64,000 bases of DNA from assembly GCA_021234155.1 (NCBI GenBank), contig JAJEKV010000004.1, positions 3,183,487 to 3,247,486 on the forward strand. The letters run 5' to 3'. Numbering within the stretch: position 1 is the first letter of the stretch; every line of letters starts with the position of its first letter. Under the pieces are notes generated by a model. It saw only the letters and a program-made list of their open reading frames with translations. It was not told the DNA's origin and did no database searches. The DNA is from Isoetes taiwanensis (Eukaryota > Streptophyta > Lycopodiopsida > Isoetales > Isoetaceae). The translations under genes and the position numbers were made by a program. Shown piece by piece: positions 44,361 to 55,897 of this stretch.

Positions 44361-45874
44361 CCACATTTAGCAAAGTTTGGGCTTATTCAAATCTAATAGA
44401 TATGCTTGAAGGATGCCATTATAAGAATATATGTATTGTTCAATTCTTCTTGATTTATAATATTTATAAATTTTAATTATAGAAGTTCATCTTTAAATTA
44501 AAACTATAATAGCTATCAAACAATAAAATTGCTTTTCAAACTAAGTTTCATTTGTATCTATTTAGAATTAGACATTTTAAGAATATAAAATTTCAATTTT
44601 CAGTGGTTTAGCAAATTTAAAATTTAGTAAATGAAACTTGATGGTGTGACAAGCGATTGACTTAAAACTATTATAAGAATTTTCACCAATTTACAAACTT
44701 TCACACTTTTAAAAATACTCTAAGAAAAATTTGATGTTGAGTTTATTACTGATTAATTTTTGATATATTTTATTCCATCCAAAAATATGATAGCCAATTA
44801 ATCTTCCTCCCAATTAATCTTTCTTATTTTTGTCGTCGATATCTTATGATGCCATACATGCATGTTTCAGTTTCAGTTTTACCTGCAATAGGGTAAAATT
44901 TTATTTTTTGACCTGCAACAAGACTTTTATCTTTTATATAATCGGTTCAACCTACATTTAAATGTGGCGTCATGGTATCAGATGTATGCATCTAATACTG
45001 GATTTTCCACGTTTTATCTTTCTAAAACATCGAGGTCATGGAATGATATCATGACCTCTTTTAATTCCACTTGGTTCTCACTAGTGATCTTACTCCTTTT
45101 CATTACTTCATTAGCACTCAAGGTCTATGGAAATTCATTTTCCATGGCTTTTAAAAAATGTAAATCTCATTTGAGTAACATCCATTTTAGTAAGAATTTT
45201 CGTGAAGAAAAGCTCTCAATCTGCTATCTAACCAGAACCTAATAATCAATCAAGATTTAAGCTATAAAAAAAAGCCAAGAAAAAATAAGGAACCTTCAAA
45301 TCTAAAAATAAAAATGAATGTAATACTGAAAAAAATAAAAAGAGATAAATATAAGGAAAGAGATTGAATATGGAAAGAGTGATTTAACAAATTTAAATTT
45401 GGCAATGATAATTTCTAAATGAAACCTGATAGTGTGATAAGTGATTGACTTAAAACTATTATGAGAATTTCATAATTTATGAACTTTTTACACTTTTAAA
45501 AATACTTTAAGAAAAGTTTTAGGTTGAATTTATTATTTGTTGATTAATTTTTAATATGTTTTATTTCATTAAAAATAAACTATTCAATAGTTATTATTAA
45601 ACAATAAAAGCATTCAATTTCAATCGAAAATTATCTTCTTTAAATATTAAAAAAAAAATAACATTTTAATCATATAGAGTTTATCTTATATAAGAATTTA
45701 TTTCTAAATAGATTAAAGTGAATATTAGTTTAGAAAGAATTTTATATACTTTTGATCTAAAACTAAATTGCACAAATTATTAAAATTATTAAACTTAAAA
45801 ATACATATAAACTTATCATAGTCAAGCGTATCTATTAGATTTGAATAAGTCTAAACTTTGGAAAATGTGTCATT
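44361..45874. mobile_element. inverted-repeat element E, copy 1
   Basis: The left end CACATTTAGCAAAGTTTGG, with TCTAATAGATATGCTTGA, is mirrored at the right end (TCTATTAGATTTGAATAAGT). Inverted similarity continues about 200 bp inward (CTTTCTAAACTAATTTTCAC region). Inside, a stretch of about 180 bp is present twice in direct orientation (about 44600-44775 and 45380-45590; GTGATAAGTGATTGACTTAA). There is no transposase, so it is a non-autonomous DNA transposon. Superfamily not assigned because the target duplication is unclear. Confidence 0.7.
44964..45242 (+). CDS. 92-codon frame inside element E, unknown
   Basis: Lies between the internal direct repeats of E copy 1. The equivalent region in copy 2 is disrupted by point changes and the LINE. 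It could be a captured host fragment or chance. No family is recognised. Confidence 0.2.
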   Translation: MASWYQMYASNTGFSTFYLSKTSRSWNDIMTSFNSTWFSLVILLLFITSLALKVYGNSFSMAFKKCKSHLSNIHFSKNFREEKLSICYLTRT

Positions 45875-46364
45875 AAGTGGTTTGGTACAGAATTTGTTAG
45901 AAGGGAATTTCATGTTTAGAAAGAACACAAAATGAGGGGTCATATTCGTATCACTGTGTATACAGATAAAGCTTGCGAGCAGCGGCTCAATCACTATGAA
46001 GCCATCAAAGCATTAGAGGAACAACTGCAAAAGCGCCCACTGCAAAAATGTGATAACAAAAGCCCTAGGGTAAAAAAAAAGATGGCAGCAATGAACGACT
46101 TTAGCTAGAGCAGAAATTTTACATTAGATCGTTAGATATGCTTAGAATATGCTTAAGATGCCAAAACTAGATCTTTCTCTAATAAGTTGCCCCTCAACAA
46201 GGAGCAATCCAAATATCAAAAGGTGTCCTAACTCTTGCCATAAGATAATAGTTGAGGATAAGAAATGTCTTTAATGGCTTGATTTACAAGAATCACACTC
46301 TATGTTGCACGTTTTCTTTAGATCAATGACATGGTTAAGTGTTGAACCAGTTGAAGAATAAGTA

Positions 46365-48577
46365 TCGGATGATACATTTAGCAAAGTTTGGACTTATTCA
46401 ATTCTAATAGATATGCTTGAAGGATGCCATTATAAGAATATATGTATTGTTCAATTCATAAATTTTAATTATAAAAGTTCATCTTTAAATTAAAACTATA
46501 ATGGCTATTAAAGAATAAAATTGCTTTCTAAACTAATTTTCACTTGTATCTATTTAGAATTAGACATTTTAAGAATATAAAATTTCAATTTTCAATGATT
46601 TAGCAATAAAATTTGACAATGATAATTTTTAGATAAAACCTGATGGTGTGATAAGTGATTGACTTAAAACTATTATAAGAATTTTCACAATTTACAAAAT
46701 TTCACACTTTTAAAAATACTCTAAGAAAAGTTTGAGATTGAGTTTATTATTGATTAATTTTTAATATGTTTTATTTCATCCAAAATATGATAGCCAATTA
46801 ATCTTCCTCATTTTCGTCGTCAGTATCTTATGATGCCATAGATGCATGTTTCAGTTTCATCTGCAATAGGATGCTTGTAAAATTTTATTGCTTGACCTGC
46901 AACAAGACTTTTATCTTTTACATAATCAATCAGTCCAACCTACAGTTAAATGTGGTGTCACGGTACCAGATGCATACATCTGATGCCGGATTTTTCACAA
47001 TTTATCTTATTCTAAAACATCGAGGTTATAGAATAATATCATGACCTCTTTTAATTCCACCTAGTTTTTACCAGTGATCTTACTCCTTTTCATTACTTCA
47101 TCAGCACTCAAGGTTTGGGGCAAAAAGAGGACGAAGATCATCTTTTCAGGAATTGTATCTGGTCAGAGTGGGTGCTAGATTTAGCTTCCAATTTCTTTGG
47201 TTACAACATCTTATCTATGAACTCCTTGGATTTCTTTTTGCCTGACAATCCAAACAATTGGAGAATTTATATTCTGTTATGGAGGATCTGGAAAGGGCGC
47301 AATACGTTCATCTTCAATCATGAGATTATTCACCCGGAAGCTGTCATCAAGCAGATTACATATGATATTAATTGCATTAATGCAGCCATTTAATTTATGC
47401 TTATGGTTTTTTCTTCGATTTCAGGGATCATCTTTGTGCTGGTGCAAAAGATAAAATGGAGGAAGATTGATCCCAATGCCAACATGGAGTGGCTCAAATT
47501 TTTCGATCCCCCAAACCTGTACGGGCATGAAGAACCCTGTTTATGCAACTGCTGTTGTGACCAGAACTATAGAAGAGCTCTGCTATGCGAGGTCAAGGAC
47601 AACAGAGGAAGATTCAACATGGCCAAGGGGGAATCATGCCTGTGTGCATTCTGCGTTCTCACAATCATGGTCAGGGGAAGGGGGCGGAAAATCACCAATT
47701 TCCACCTCAGATCCCTCTTCTAGTGTGCTGATCCTTGCATCGTATAACAGAACTGGATTATATCAGAGGAAGCTAAAATTTCATGACTTAACCGTTCTTC
47801 TTTTTAAAACTCTCTTCTTATATGAGTGATATGGGTTATACTTCCCCGTAAAAAGTAAACTTTTGTAACTTTATTTATATATAAATATACACATCGGCCC
47901 TCAAAAAAAAAAAAAAAAAAAAAAGGAATTTTCGTGAAAAAAAATCTCTCAATCCGCCATTTAAGCAGAACCCAATAATCAATCAAGATCCAATCTATAA
48001 AGAAAAGCCAAGAAAAAATAGGAAACCTTCAAATCTAAAGATAAAAATGAATGTAACACTGAAAAAAATGGAAAGAGTGATTTAACAAATTTAAAATTTG
48101 GCAATGATAATTTCTAAATGAAACCTGACGGTGTGATAAGCAATTGACTTAAAACTATTATGAGAATTTTTATAATTTATAAACTTTACACTTTTAAAAA
48201 TACTTTAAGAAAAGTTTTAGGTTGAGTTTATTATTTATTATTGATTAATTTTTAATATGTTTTATTTCATAAAAAATAAACTATTCAATAGTTATTATTA
48301 AACAATAAAAGTATTCAATTTCAATCTAAAATTATCTTCTTTAAATGTTAAAAAAAAATATATTTTAATCATATAGAGTCTATCTTATATACGAATTTAT
48401 TTCTAAATAGATTAAACTAAATATTAGTCTAGAAAGAATTTTATACACTTTTGATCTAAAAATAAATTGAACAAATTATTAAAATCATTAAAGTTAAAAT
48501 ACATATAAATTTATTATAGCATCCTTCAAGCATATCTATTAGATTTGAATAAGTCCAAACTTTGCTAAATGTGTCAT
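46365..48577. mobile_element. inverted-repeat element E, copy 2 (LINE-interrupted)
   Basis: Same ends and same internal direct repeats as copy 1 (about 46600-46790 and 48075-48280). It occupies the equivalent position in its H unit, so the pair arose by duplication of an H+E block, not by two insertions. Confidence 0.7.
47115..47924 (+). mobile_element. 5'-truncated LINE inside element E copy 2
   Basis: The first frame reads EDEDHLFRNCIWSEWVLDLA and IYILLWRIWKGRNTFIFNHE, the end of zf-RVT and the ORF2 C-terminus. A 3' UTR follows and a 22-nt poly(A) at 47903-47924. Comparison with E copy 1 shows that 69 bp of target (45125-45193 there) is missing and no target duplication exists. Confidence 0.9.
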
Positions 48578-49059
48578 TGCGTAATTTGGTACAGATTTTG
48601 TTAGAAAGGAATTTCATGTTTAGAAAGAACACAAAATTAGGGGCTATATTCATACCACTGTGCATATAGATAAAGCCTGCGAGCAGCGTCCCAACCAAGC
48701 CTATGAAGCCATCAAAGCATTAGAGGAACAACCACAAAAGTGCCCACTGCAAACGTGTGATAACAAAAGCCCTAGGGTTTAAAAAAAAAAAAAGGGAATG
48801 GCAGCAGAGAACGGCTTAGGCTAGAGAAGAAAAGCTCTAAAGAGACTGAGGATCCAATTAACATACAATGGGAGACATACTTGGCACCCTGGTTTCGATA
48901 GCCACAACCACATTCGCCCCCCTTCTTCTTTGATGCAAATTTCTTTCCCGAAAGATCCCACCAAAAGTTTTGCTGACAACCATCCCTAACCACACGCATC
49001 CTCCTTCTTCCTTGATCTTGGTCAAAAAATCACACCAAAAATTTAGCCAAAAAATTGTA

Positions 49060-49118
49060 TCCATGGATGGGTGGGTGGGCGGGTGGGTGGTTGGGTGGGT
49101 AGATAGATAGATAGATAC
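49060..49118. repeat. GGGT and AGAT microsatellite
   Basis: GGGT units (one GGGC) change to AGAT units before ACTTTTTATC. Confidence 0.9.
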
Positions 49119-51390
49119 TTTTTATCATATCACATGGCATCATCCCACGAGAAATATGACAGTCCCCTAAATGTCCCAAGAAAAAATTAATACAAGGCCC
49201 CCTAAATTGCTAACCCAAACGACTAGGCACCAATTCAAAGAAAGGTTATGTTAATTTGAATGTCGCGACGTTTGTCTCTGTCCTGGAGCTACTCCGTGGA
49301 TTCAGACATGGAGATATGGAGAAGCGGCACGTGAACAATTCAATTGGCATGTCCTTTTTTCAATCTTCCTCTTCCAACCATGGCTTTAATAACTGTGGGG
49401 TTCACCACAGTTGCCAGACTGGTGCCATGGGCATTTCACTTCTTGGAATTTGCTGGAGGCAACAAATATATGGATTTATGTTTGCTTCTTGTGCCATAGC
49501 TGTAGTTACTTTGTGCAGAAAAGCAAAGGTCACATGGGAACTCATACTTATAATTCTCAGCATCTTCTGCAAGGAAAATCTATAGCTTCGTAGGGTTGTA
49601 GCTACAGCCTACAGAGCAAATTTATGGTCTCGTTGCAGGATTTTGGTGAAGAGAGGTCGGGATTCTTAGGTTGATTGCTTGCATCACTTTTATTGGTTCT
49701 TACTTTTCATCATTCCAAATGCCTAAGATTTCATAAGTCATTTTATTATGGAGGCAAAGCTTCTAGAGGAGATTGTTGTGCAGGGAGGTCCTTTCGAAGT
49801 TATTCACGTCTAGATCCGAATGAGAAGAGCACAACAGAAGTTTCCGCTGTGATGCATCTTTTATTATTCAGGCGCCATATTGTATAACTCAAAGATATTT
49901 TCATAGAAAATCTGATCTTCACCTTCTTATCAATGCAAACAGAACTCGAGATAGAAAGGTAAAATATCGAACCCTTTTCTTTTGTCCATTTCCAGAAAAT
50001 GATCACGAGCAGGCCTGATAGGGCGCTCAGAAATAGAACATGAATAGGCATTTTTTAGGATAATCCAAATAACTCATTATAAAGAGCAACTATTGCTCAA
50101 TTAGAAGATCAACAGTGATATATTTAATGGCCAAATTTTTGAGCAGACTATGGAAAGATGTTTGAAGCAGGAGTATGCCATGCTTGAATGGAAGCAGGAT
50201 CCATTTAGGAAGGTATTTCATTTTCAAATACCCAACCTGTAATCTAGCAAGTCTAATATCATATACAAAATATGAGCAAAATAAGTACTGGAACTGTACA
50301 TTGCAAAAGCAACATATCATGCATATAAAAGCACTGAAATTAAGAAAAGAAAGTCCATAATGGTAGTAAGATTCATATATTCAAGAACTGATTCCCTGCA
50401 ATATTCAAAGAGAAAAGCTATTCAATGACATATTCCAACATGACCGTTAGCACGAGACCCTACAACTCTTGCATTATTATTTAGACCACCAATTGTTAGA
50501 GGACTGATCATATTTAATCCAAACCTCAGCTTAAAGTAAGGTATATGCTCTTAAGGTCCTCAAATTCCTGAACGATTATATTGCTCATAAGCTTTTAGTT
50601 TTAGTTTTGAGGATGTTGGGAAAATAGCACTTTGTTGTAAATTCAGGTTGAGGTTTTTATCATTCTACCTTGATAGAGATACAAATGAGAGGCTTAAAGA
50701 GTTTAGCCTAGTGTTTGAAACAAGGTTGCAAATTAAACGGGAGTGTTGCAGCACTCCCGTTTCAAAGATTTCCTTATAAAAAACACACCTCTTTCAAAAT
50801 TGGGCTTTTTTTATAGAAGTTTGAAATTTCAGAAAGTGCAGTTTTTTTTGGCCTACTTTTGGAGTCCTTTTTCGGAGACGACCTTATTTTTGTGAAGTGA
50901 AGCACGAGAAAATGGCAAAATTCAGACATGAGTATGCAATTTTGTAAAGTAAGATGTCGAAAAAATGTAAATACAGTAGAAATAATAATAATCATAATAA
51001 TTTCTTTACAATTTTTATGTTACATCAATAATGGCAATAACTCAATGTCAATCAATAAATATGGCATAAGGCAAGTCACAGATCTAAATCATAGTCTTCT
51101 TCATTTTTCTTGCTTGTCTCAGCCTTGTCAGATTCTGTCGTTTGATCTTTTTCTGGTGAAATACGCTTGTCTGTGTCGGTAGTTTCTTCAGGAATTATAG
51201 CTAGAGCTACTTCTTTCAGCTCTGTAAAAGTAGCTTCATCGTCCAGGGAGCTTGTAAATGGAGGTTGTATCTCCGAAGATGTCATCTTGGCGAAATAAGA
51301 TGAAGACTTGGCGCCCAACTCTTGATTCTCGTCTGGTAGAGTTGGTAAGGCAGAATTTCCTCCGGCTTTAAGTACTTCTTAGAAGAAGAT
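49119..51390. other. no gene identified
   Basis: A plus-strand frame of 109 codons (49256-49585) has hydrophobic stretches but no recognisable family. The rest is A+T-rich. An inverted pair CGGGAGTGTTGCAGCACTCCCG is seen at about 50739-50760, a perfect palindrome. Confidence 0.4.
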
Positions 51391-51393
51391 CAG

Positions 51394-52136
51394 ATGTGGT
51401 GGAGAAATTTCTTTCTTGAACAGAAAATTGTTTTGGAAAACCTAGCTCTAAGACAGTTGCAAGAACTGTTTCAATGGCCTGACACCTTCCATCAACCCCA
51501 GAACCAGGCAGGTCCAAGCAATGCCACAATAGCACCTCAGCAGAGGAAGACGAGGACCGAGTCATGTACCTCGGACCAAGACGTAGGAATGAGCCTCAAG
51601 GTAATATCACAGAAATTGCCAAAGGTATGCTGATTGCTCTTCCAACTGAGGAAGATGACAAAGGTCGCCCTTTTTGCATAGCAAAAGTTCTTGATACAGT
51701 CAAGGAGGAAGGCTTAGTAACTAAACTCAAGATTCACTGGCTTGCGACACGTTCAGAAAATGCTTTTGAAGGTAGGTATGAGTTAGAAATGAAAAGTCAA
51801 GGAAAAGGGAGGAAGTCCAAGAAAATAGGTTGTAGGGATGAGCTGAACTTAAGTGATGTGACTATATTGTGCTATGATTTCAAATTGAAATCTGAGAATT
51901 GTCTGTGCCAGAGGACTATCAATTTGCTTAAGAAGTCTTGTAATTACGAGGAAGAGGATGAAGAAGGGGGTGGTGGTTGCAATGCTTCACTGTCTGTTAA
52001 TAGTGATGAGGAAGATAACTCAAGCACTTCCTCGAGTGACAGTCAAAGAAGTGAAGATGATGAGGATGGCATAAATGAGCATGAGAACGTACTGGATCCC
52101 TCCCTCATCACTCCTCACACTTTTGTACATAACTGA
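51394..52136 (+). CDS. BAH-like domain protein fragment with acidic tail
   Basis: The main frame (open from about 51480; first Met 51564) encodes 190 residues. Residues about 15-110 read NITEIAKGMLIALPTEEDD, GRPFCIAKVLDTVKEEGL, KIHWLATRSENAFEGRYELE and DVTILCYDFKLKSENCLC, a beta-rich pattern like the BAH-type 'reader' domains (xPFxxxKVL...xxHWY...GxY). The tail is highly acidic and Ser-rich (NSDEEDNSSTSSSDSQRSED). The preceding Gln-rich frame (51394-51633) could be an upstream exon in another frame. It resembles the C-terminal part of the transposase-like remnant at 24.5 kb in plan. Function unknown; gene, exon or transposon origin are all possible. Confidence 0.45.
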
Positions 52137-54180
52137 GTCTTAGAAAAAGACTATAAATTTTGCACGTGAATATAAAGATTTTATCTTCAAATTTTGAGAA
52201 TACTACAGTTTTAATTACAGACTTTACTTCAATTTTTTGTTAAATATTTTATCCTCTTAAATTAGTGGTTCTCTCTAAAAATATACTTCAAGAACATTCT
52301 ATTTGCAAGCAAAAGTGTCACTTTAAAAAAAGTCAATTCTCCTGTTGTACAAAAAAATTAGTCATTAAGGGGGGTCAAAATACAATTTTATGCACATTTT
52401 TTTAACCTCATTCTACCCCCTTTTTTGTAAAAAATAAGGGATTCTTTAAGGAATATTCCGTTTGCTCTCGTTTCGATGATTTGATCCCGTTTAATACGCA
52501 ATCTTGTTTTGAGAGAGAAGAAGACGTAAAGATAGAAATATGGAACACCTTTCTAAATCTACTCTATGTCAAAAAAGAGAATAGTGCAAGGAGGAGCTAT
52601 GTAGCTATCCTCATCTAATATTCGCAAATGATTGCACCCCTGCCATGTGGCTTTGTAATGTTCTCTTAAAGTAATTAAAGTCTAGTTTTTATCCCTAAAA
52701 AAAAACAAGGGTTGCTCTCTAAACCCAAGTGAAAGAAAATCAACATAGAAAGGATTGGACTGGACTTGAAGGGCGACTCTCTAGTCGCCTGCAACCTGTA
52801 TGCCAGGCCAGCCATGCAGTTGATCCGAACTTCTGCCTGCAAGACCCTCCCAACAGAGCAGATCCAACATCGCAACCCCTAATGCAATCCGATAGCAAGG
52901 GCAAGTTGAGATAGAGATCCGAGTTCGGATCTCAATTCCTAAACCAGGGGAAAGCTAATTTCATGCAAACTGGCACTCCTTAGGATACTCCCATGAGTTC
53001 GATTTAGAAACAAATTGCAGGAACGATATCCCTTTATTTTGCTACTATCTCTGGCCATCCGTTCAACGTATTCTCACCCTCTCCATAAATCTCGGCCTTT
53101 CATTGACGATATTCATTGCATATTCCCATTTCATCACAACGCCTACGGTTAGCCGTTCGGGCAACCCAAAAAAAAAAAAAAATACAAATGAAAAGATGTT
53201 GTGCACATCTAATATTTTTCTCAGTAGTAAACATGATCCAGGTCGCAGTCTAGATGGATGGAAGCTATGTTCCATCGCCTTGCCATGTTGGACATCACAT
53301 CTTAGTTGTGCGTTCAGCATGTGTTTTGAGATAGCACCTACAAACTATATTCTGTGTTGTGACATGCCATTCCTGAAGAAACACAAAATGCAATGCTTGC
53401 AATAAAAGTTCGCATGTTCTTTCTGCAAAGATCCCGACATGAACTGCCTTATGATAATCTTCCATCTCTATATGCACAAATGATCTACAAATTGAGGCGC
53501 ATTTGTAGCATGACTTATATAAAAGATTGAATTGGTTATGCGATGTTAGCAACAACCTAGGCTTGTTGATTTTTGTACGGATGCCCTCCTTTGTTAGCAC
53601 ATACTTCGTCTGTCATTTGGATTATAATGCCAAAGACTTTACAGCGAGAATCAATATTAGTTTGCTTGGAGCATAGTGTGGGGCATGCTAATTTAAAAGG
53701 CATTTGTCATTTGTTAGTTGAAATTCTAAAACAAAGAAGTGTTAGTTACCTATCACCATGCTATTTGAAATTTTTTTCGTCCTTTTATGACTACTATCAG
53801 ATTCAAGAATCATACTTTAAGAATGCAAGCATACACAATCAACAATTATCATTAAACATCAATATAACTTCTATACTTTATTGTTGAGATTAGGTACAAC
53901 TATTCCTACAGGAAATAGATGATGCATAGGAGAAATGTTAGAGGATCAATAACCCTATCACATTGACACGAGTTAGAGGGAATCTCAGAAACTCAAAGAA
54001 ACTTGCTTCTTCATAATAATTTGGAAAAGAGAAATGCTTCAGCGGCCTTGGCCGCCGTGATAAATTTCTTGTATGTTTAAATAGAGTCATCTAATGCAAA
54101 TTAAATAAGCTTTCCAACAATTACATGCTAGAAAAATAACAATATTGGTTAGTTAAAAAAAACAAAACTCAAAATAAAAC
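52137..54180. other. no gene seen
   Basis: A+T-rich. Short frames only. Confidence 0.45.
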
Positions 54181-54184
54181 AAAA

Positions 54185-54335
54185 GAATAGAATAGAATAT
54201 GATTTTATCGTCCACGGAGACCAACTGGCCTATGGGACCCAAGTACAAAGAGAGAGCAGCAGGCGTATTACTACCAGGATTAAAAAACCCCCGCCCCAAA
54301 GGGTTTTCGGGGGAAAAACCTTAGTAGCAATAAGG
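54185..54335 (-). repeat. R1 repeat, copy 2 (inverted)
   Basis: The tail AGAATAGAATAGAATA, then GTCCACGGAGACCAA, CTATGGGACCC and the hairpin region AACCCCCGCCCCAAAGGGTT. Same order as copy 1 when reverse-complemented. Confidence 0.75.
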
Positions 54336-55897
54336 ATGCTGACATATGATGGTAGTAGGTACATATATATCAAGTGAAATTACCAAAGACTGATCATGTG
54401 TTCTAGACTTGCCTGTAGTTCTAGGCTACGAACCTGATAACAGAGCTCTTCAAACACAGAGCTATAAGAGACAGTGCAAAACATTGTTTTCCAATACAAC
54501 CGCTTTGATATAGCTTTAAGGAATGATGGCGGGAACACATCTTCCAAGTAGATATTTAGGATCAATAAAATCTTTAGGGTTTTGGCCCTTAAAGACTTAT
54601 AGCTCTACCTTAGTGTTTTGGTCCTTAAGGGCTTTGATCCGGCATTCATAAATACGACATCACATTCATAAAAGATACAATATTACTATAGATTCTTATA
54701 GCACTATCCTTATTATTTTTTTTGGTTCGTTGGATCTTGGCATTTTTCTAGAAATATGCCAGATCTAGGGTCCACAAATATACATCTCACAACCCCGTAT
54801 ACTTGAGCGCTCGCTCCCCTACGTATGTATATATGTACGAAAAATATGAATGAGAATGCTAAATACGGGACCACGAATCATTGGAATGGAAGAAAAAAAT
54901 ATTTCACAATAAAAGGCAATCAGAGGAGTTCATACGCTTCTCCGAAACCTCTTCATCTCCTCTGAACCTCTCCAGGCATCAGATTGTGCATCAGATTTTT
55001 GAGCATCCCGGTTGATGAATCCGGGAATGGCAGCGCATAGGTCATCGAAAACAGGCTTTCATGTACAAACTCCACAAAGAAGCTTGAAGCTAGCGGCTCT
55101 TACATACAGAGCTCTGTAGAGCGGATCTGGACACCCGTGCCTCCATTTCAACACCAAAATCATGTGCAACAATTCCGCCTGCTTCAATCCAGCGGTAAAC
55201 AACCAAAATCTGGCCGCCTATAATGCTTACCCCCGGCGGCCATGCTCTGGCAACACACGACATGAAATTCTATTCTGAAACCATTGATTCCAAACAAAAC
55301 TTGTCTTAACTTCAATTCCATCCCCCCTTTCTCGCCAAACCATTGCAAGAATCTTAGTCCGGAGAAAATTTGTCAACATTACTATGTGTTTTCAGCTCCC
55401 ATCTTAAAAACGACCCATATGGTTAGGTCTCCATGAGTATTTTCATACAATCTAAGCTTAAGGGCTCAAATAGTCATTGCCACCGTAGCTTGAACACTAA
55501 GTTTTAAGGGATGTGCATATACCATCTAGGGGATCCCATAATCTTATATAAGTCATTGAAACCAGCTTCATCCTTATCCTTATGACTTAGAGAAAAATTG
55601 ACTTGCATTAAAAAAAACCAAAAAAGAAAAGTGATGGGAGTAGATATATCAAGTGAAATTACCAAAGACTGATCATGTGTTCGTCACTTGTGGTCATTAT
55701 ATTTACTATTGCCATATTGTCAAAGAGTACAAATGTTGAAAGGAATATTGCGAAACAATGTAACTGTGTACTTACGTCCCATTTCACTTGATCACCAAAT
55801 CAAACACTTACAGGGCAATTATACAAACCCTAAGTAATAAGACGAAAAGGATCGATTGAATTCTTCAACATGTTACATATCCGGAAGATTGCAACCA
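54336..55897. other. no gene seen
   Basis: A duplicated phrase (ATATCAAGTGAAATTACCAAAGACTGATCATGTGTTC, in pieces) occurs at about 54366-54402 and 55645-55681, which indicates a local direct repeat some 1.28 kb apart. Otherwise featureless. Confidence 0.5.

Larger units (their letters stand above)
44164..46123 (+). repeat. H unit 2, carrying element E
   Basis: The same host unit split by a 1.5-kb inverted-repeat element (44361-45874). The first segment (about 50 bp containing TTAGATATGCTTAGAATAT) present in units 1 and 3 is missing here. Confidence 0.85.
46124..48800 (+). repeat. H unit 3, carrying element E and a LINE
   Basis: The same host unit split at the same place by a second copy of element E (about 46365-48577), which itself is split by a truncated LINE (47115-47924). 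Confidence 0.85.

Noticed and set aside
44970-44990. TGGTATCAGATG inside element E, similar to an initiator-Met primer site
   Set aside because: It differs from the consensus at the last bases, the second E copy reads CGGTACCAGATG, and no LTR end precedes it.
53063-53600. Frames of 85-101 codons on both strands
   Set aside because: No motif, overlapping on opposite strands, ordinary A+T-rich sequence.
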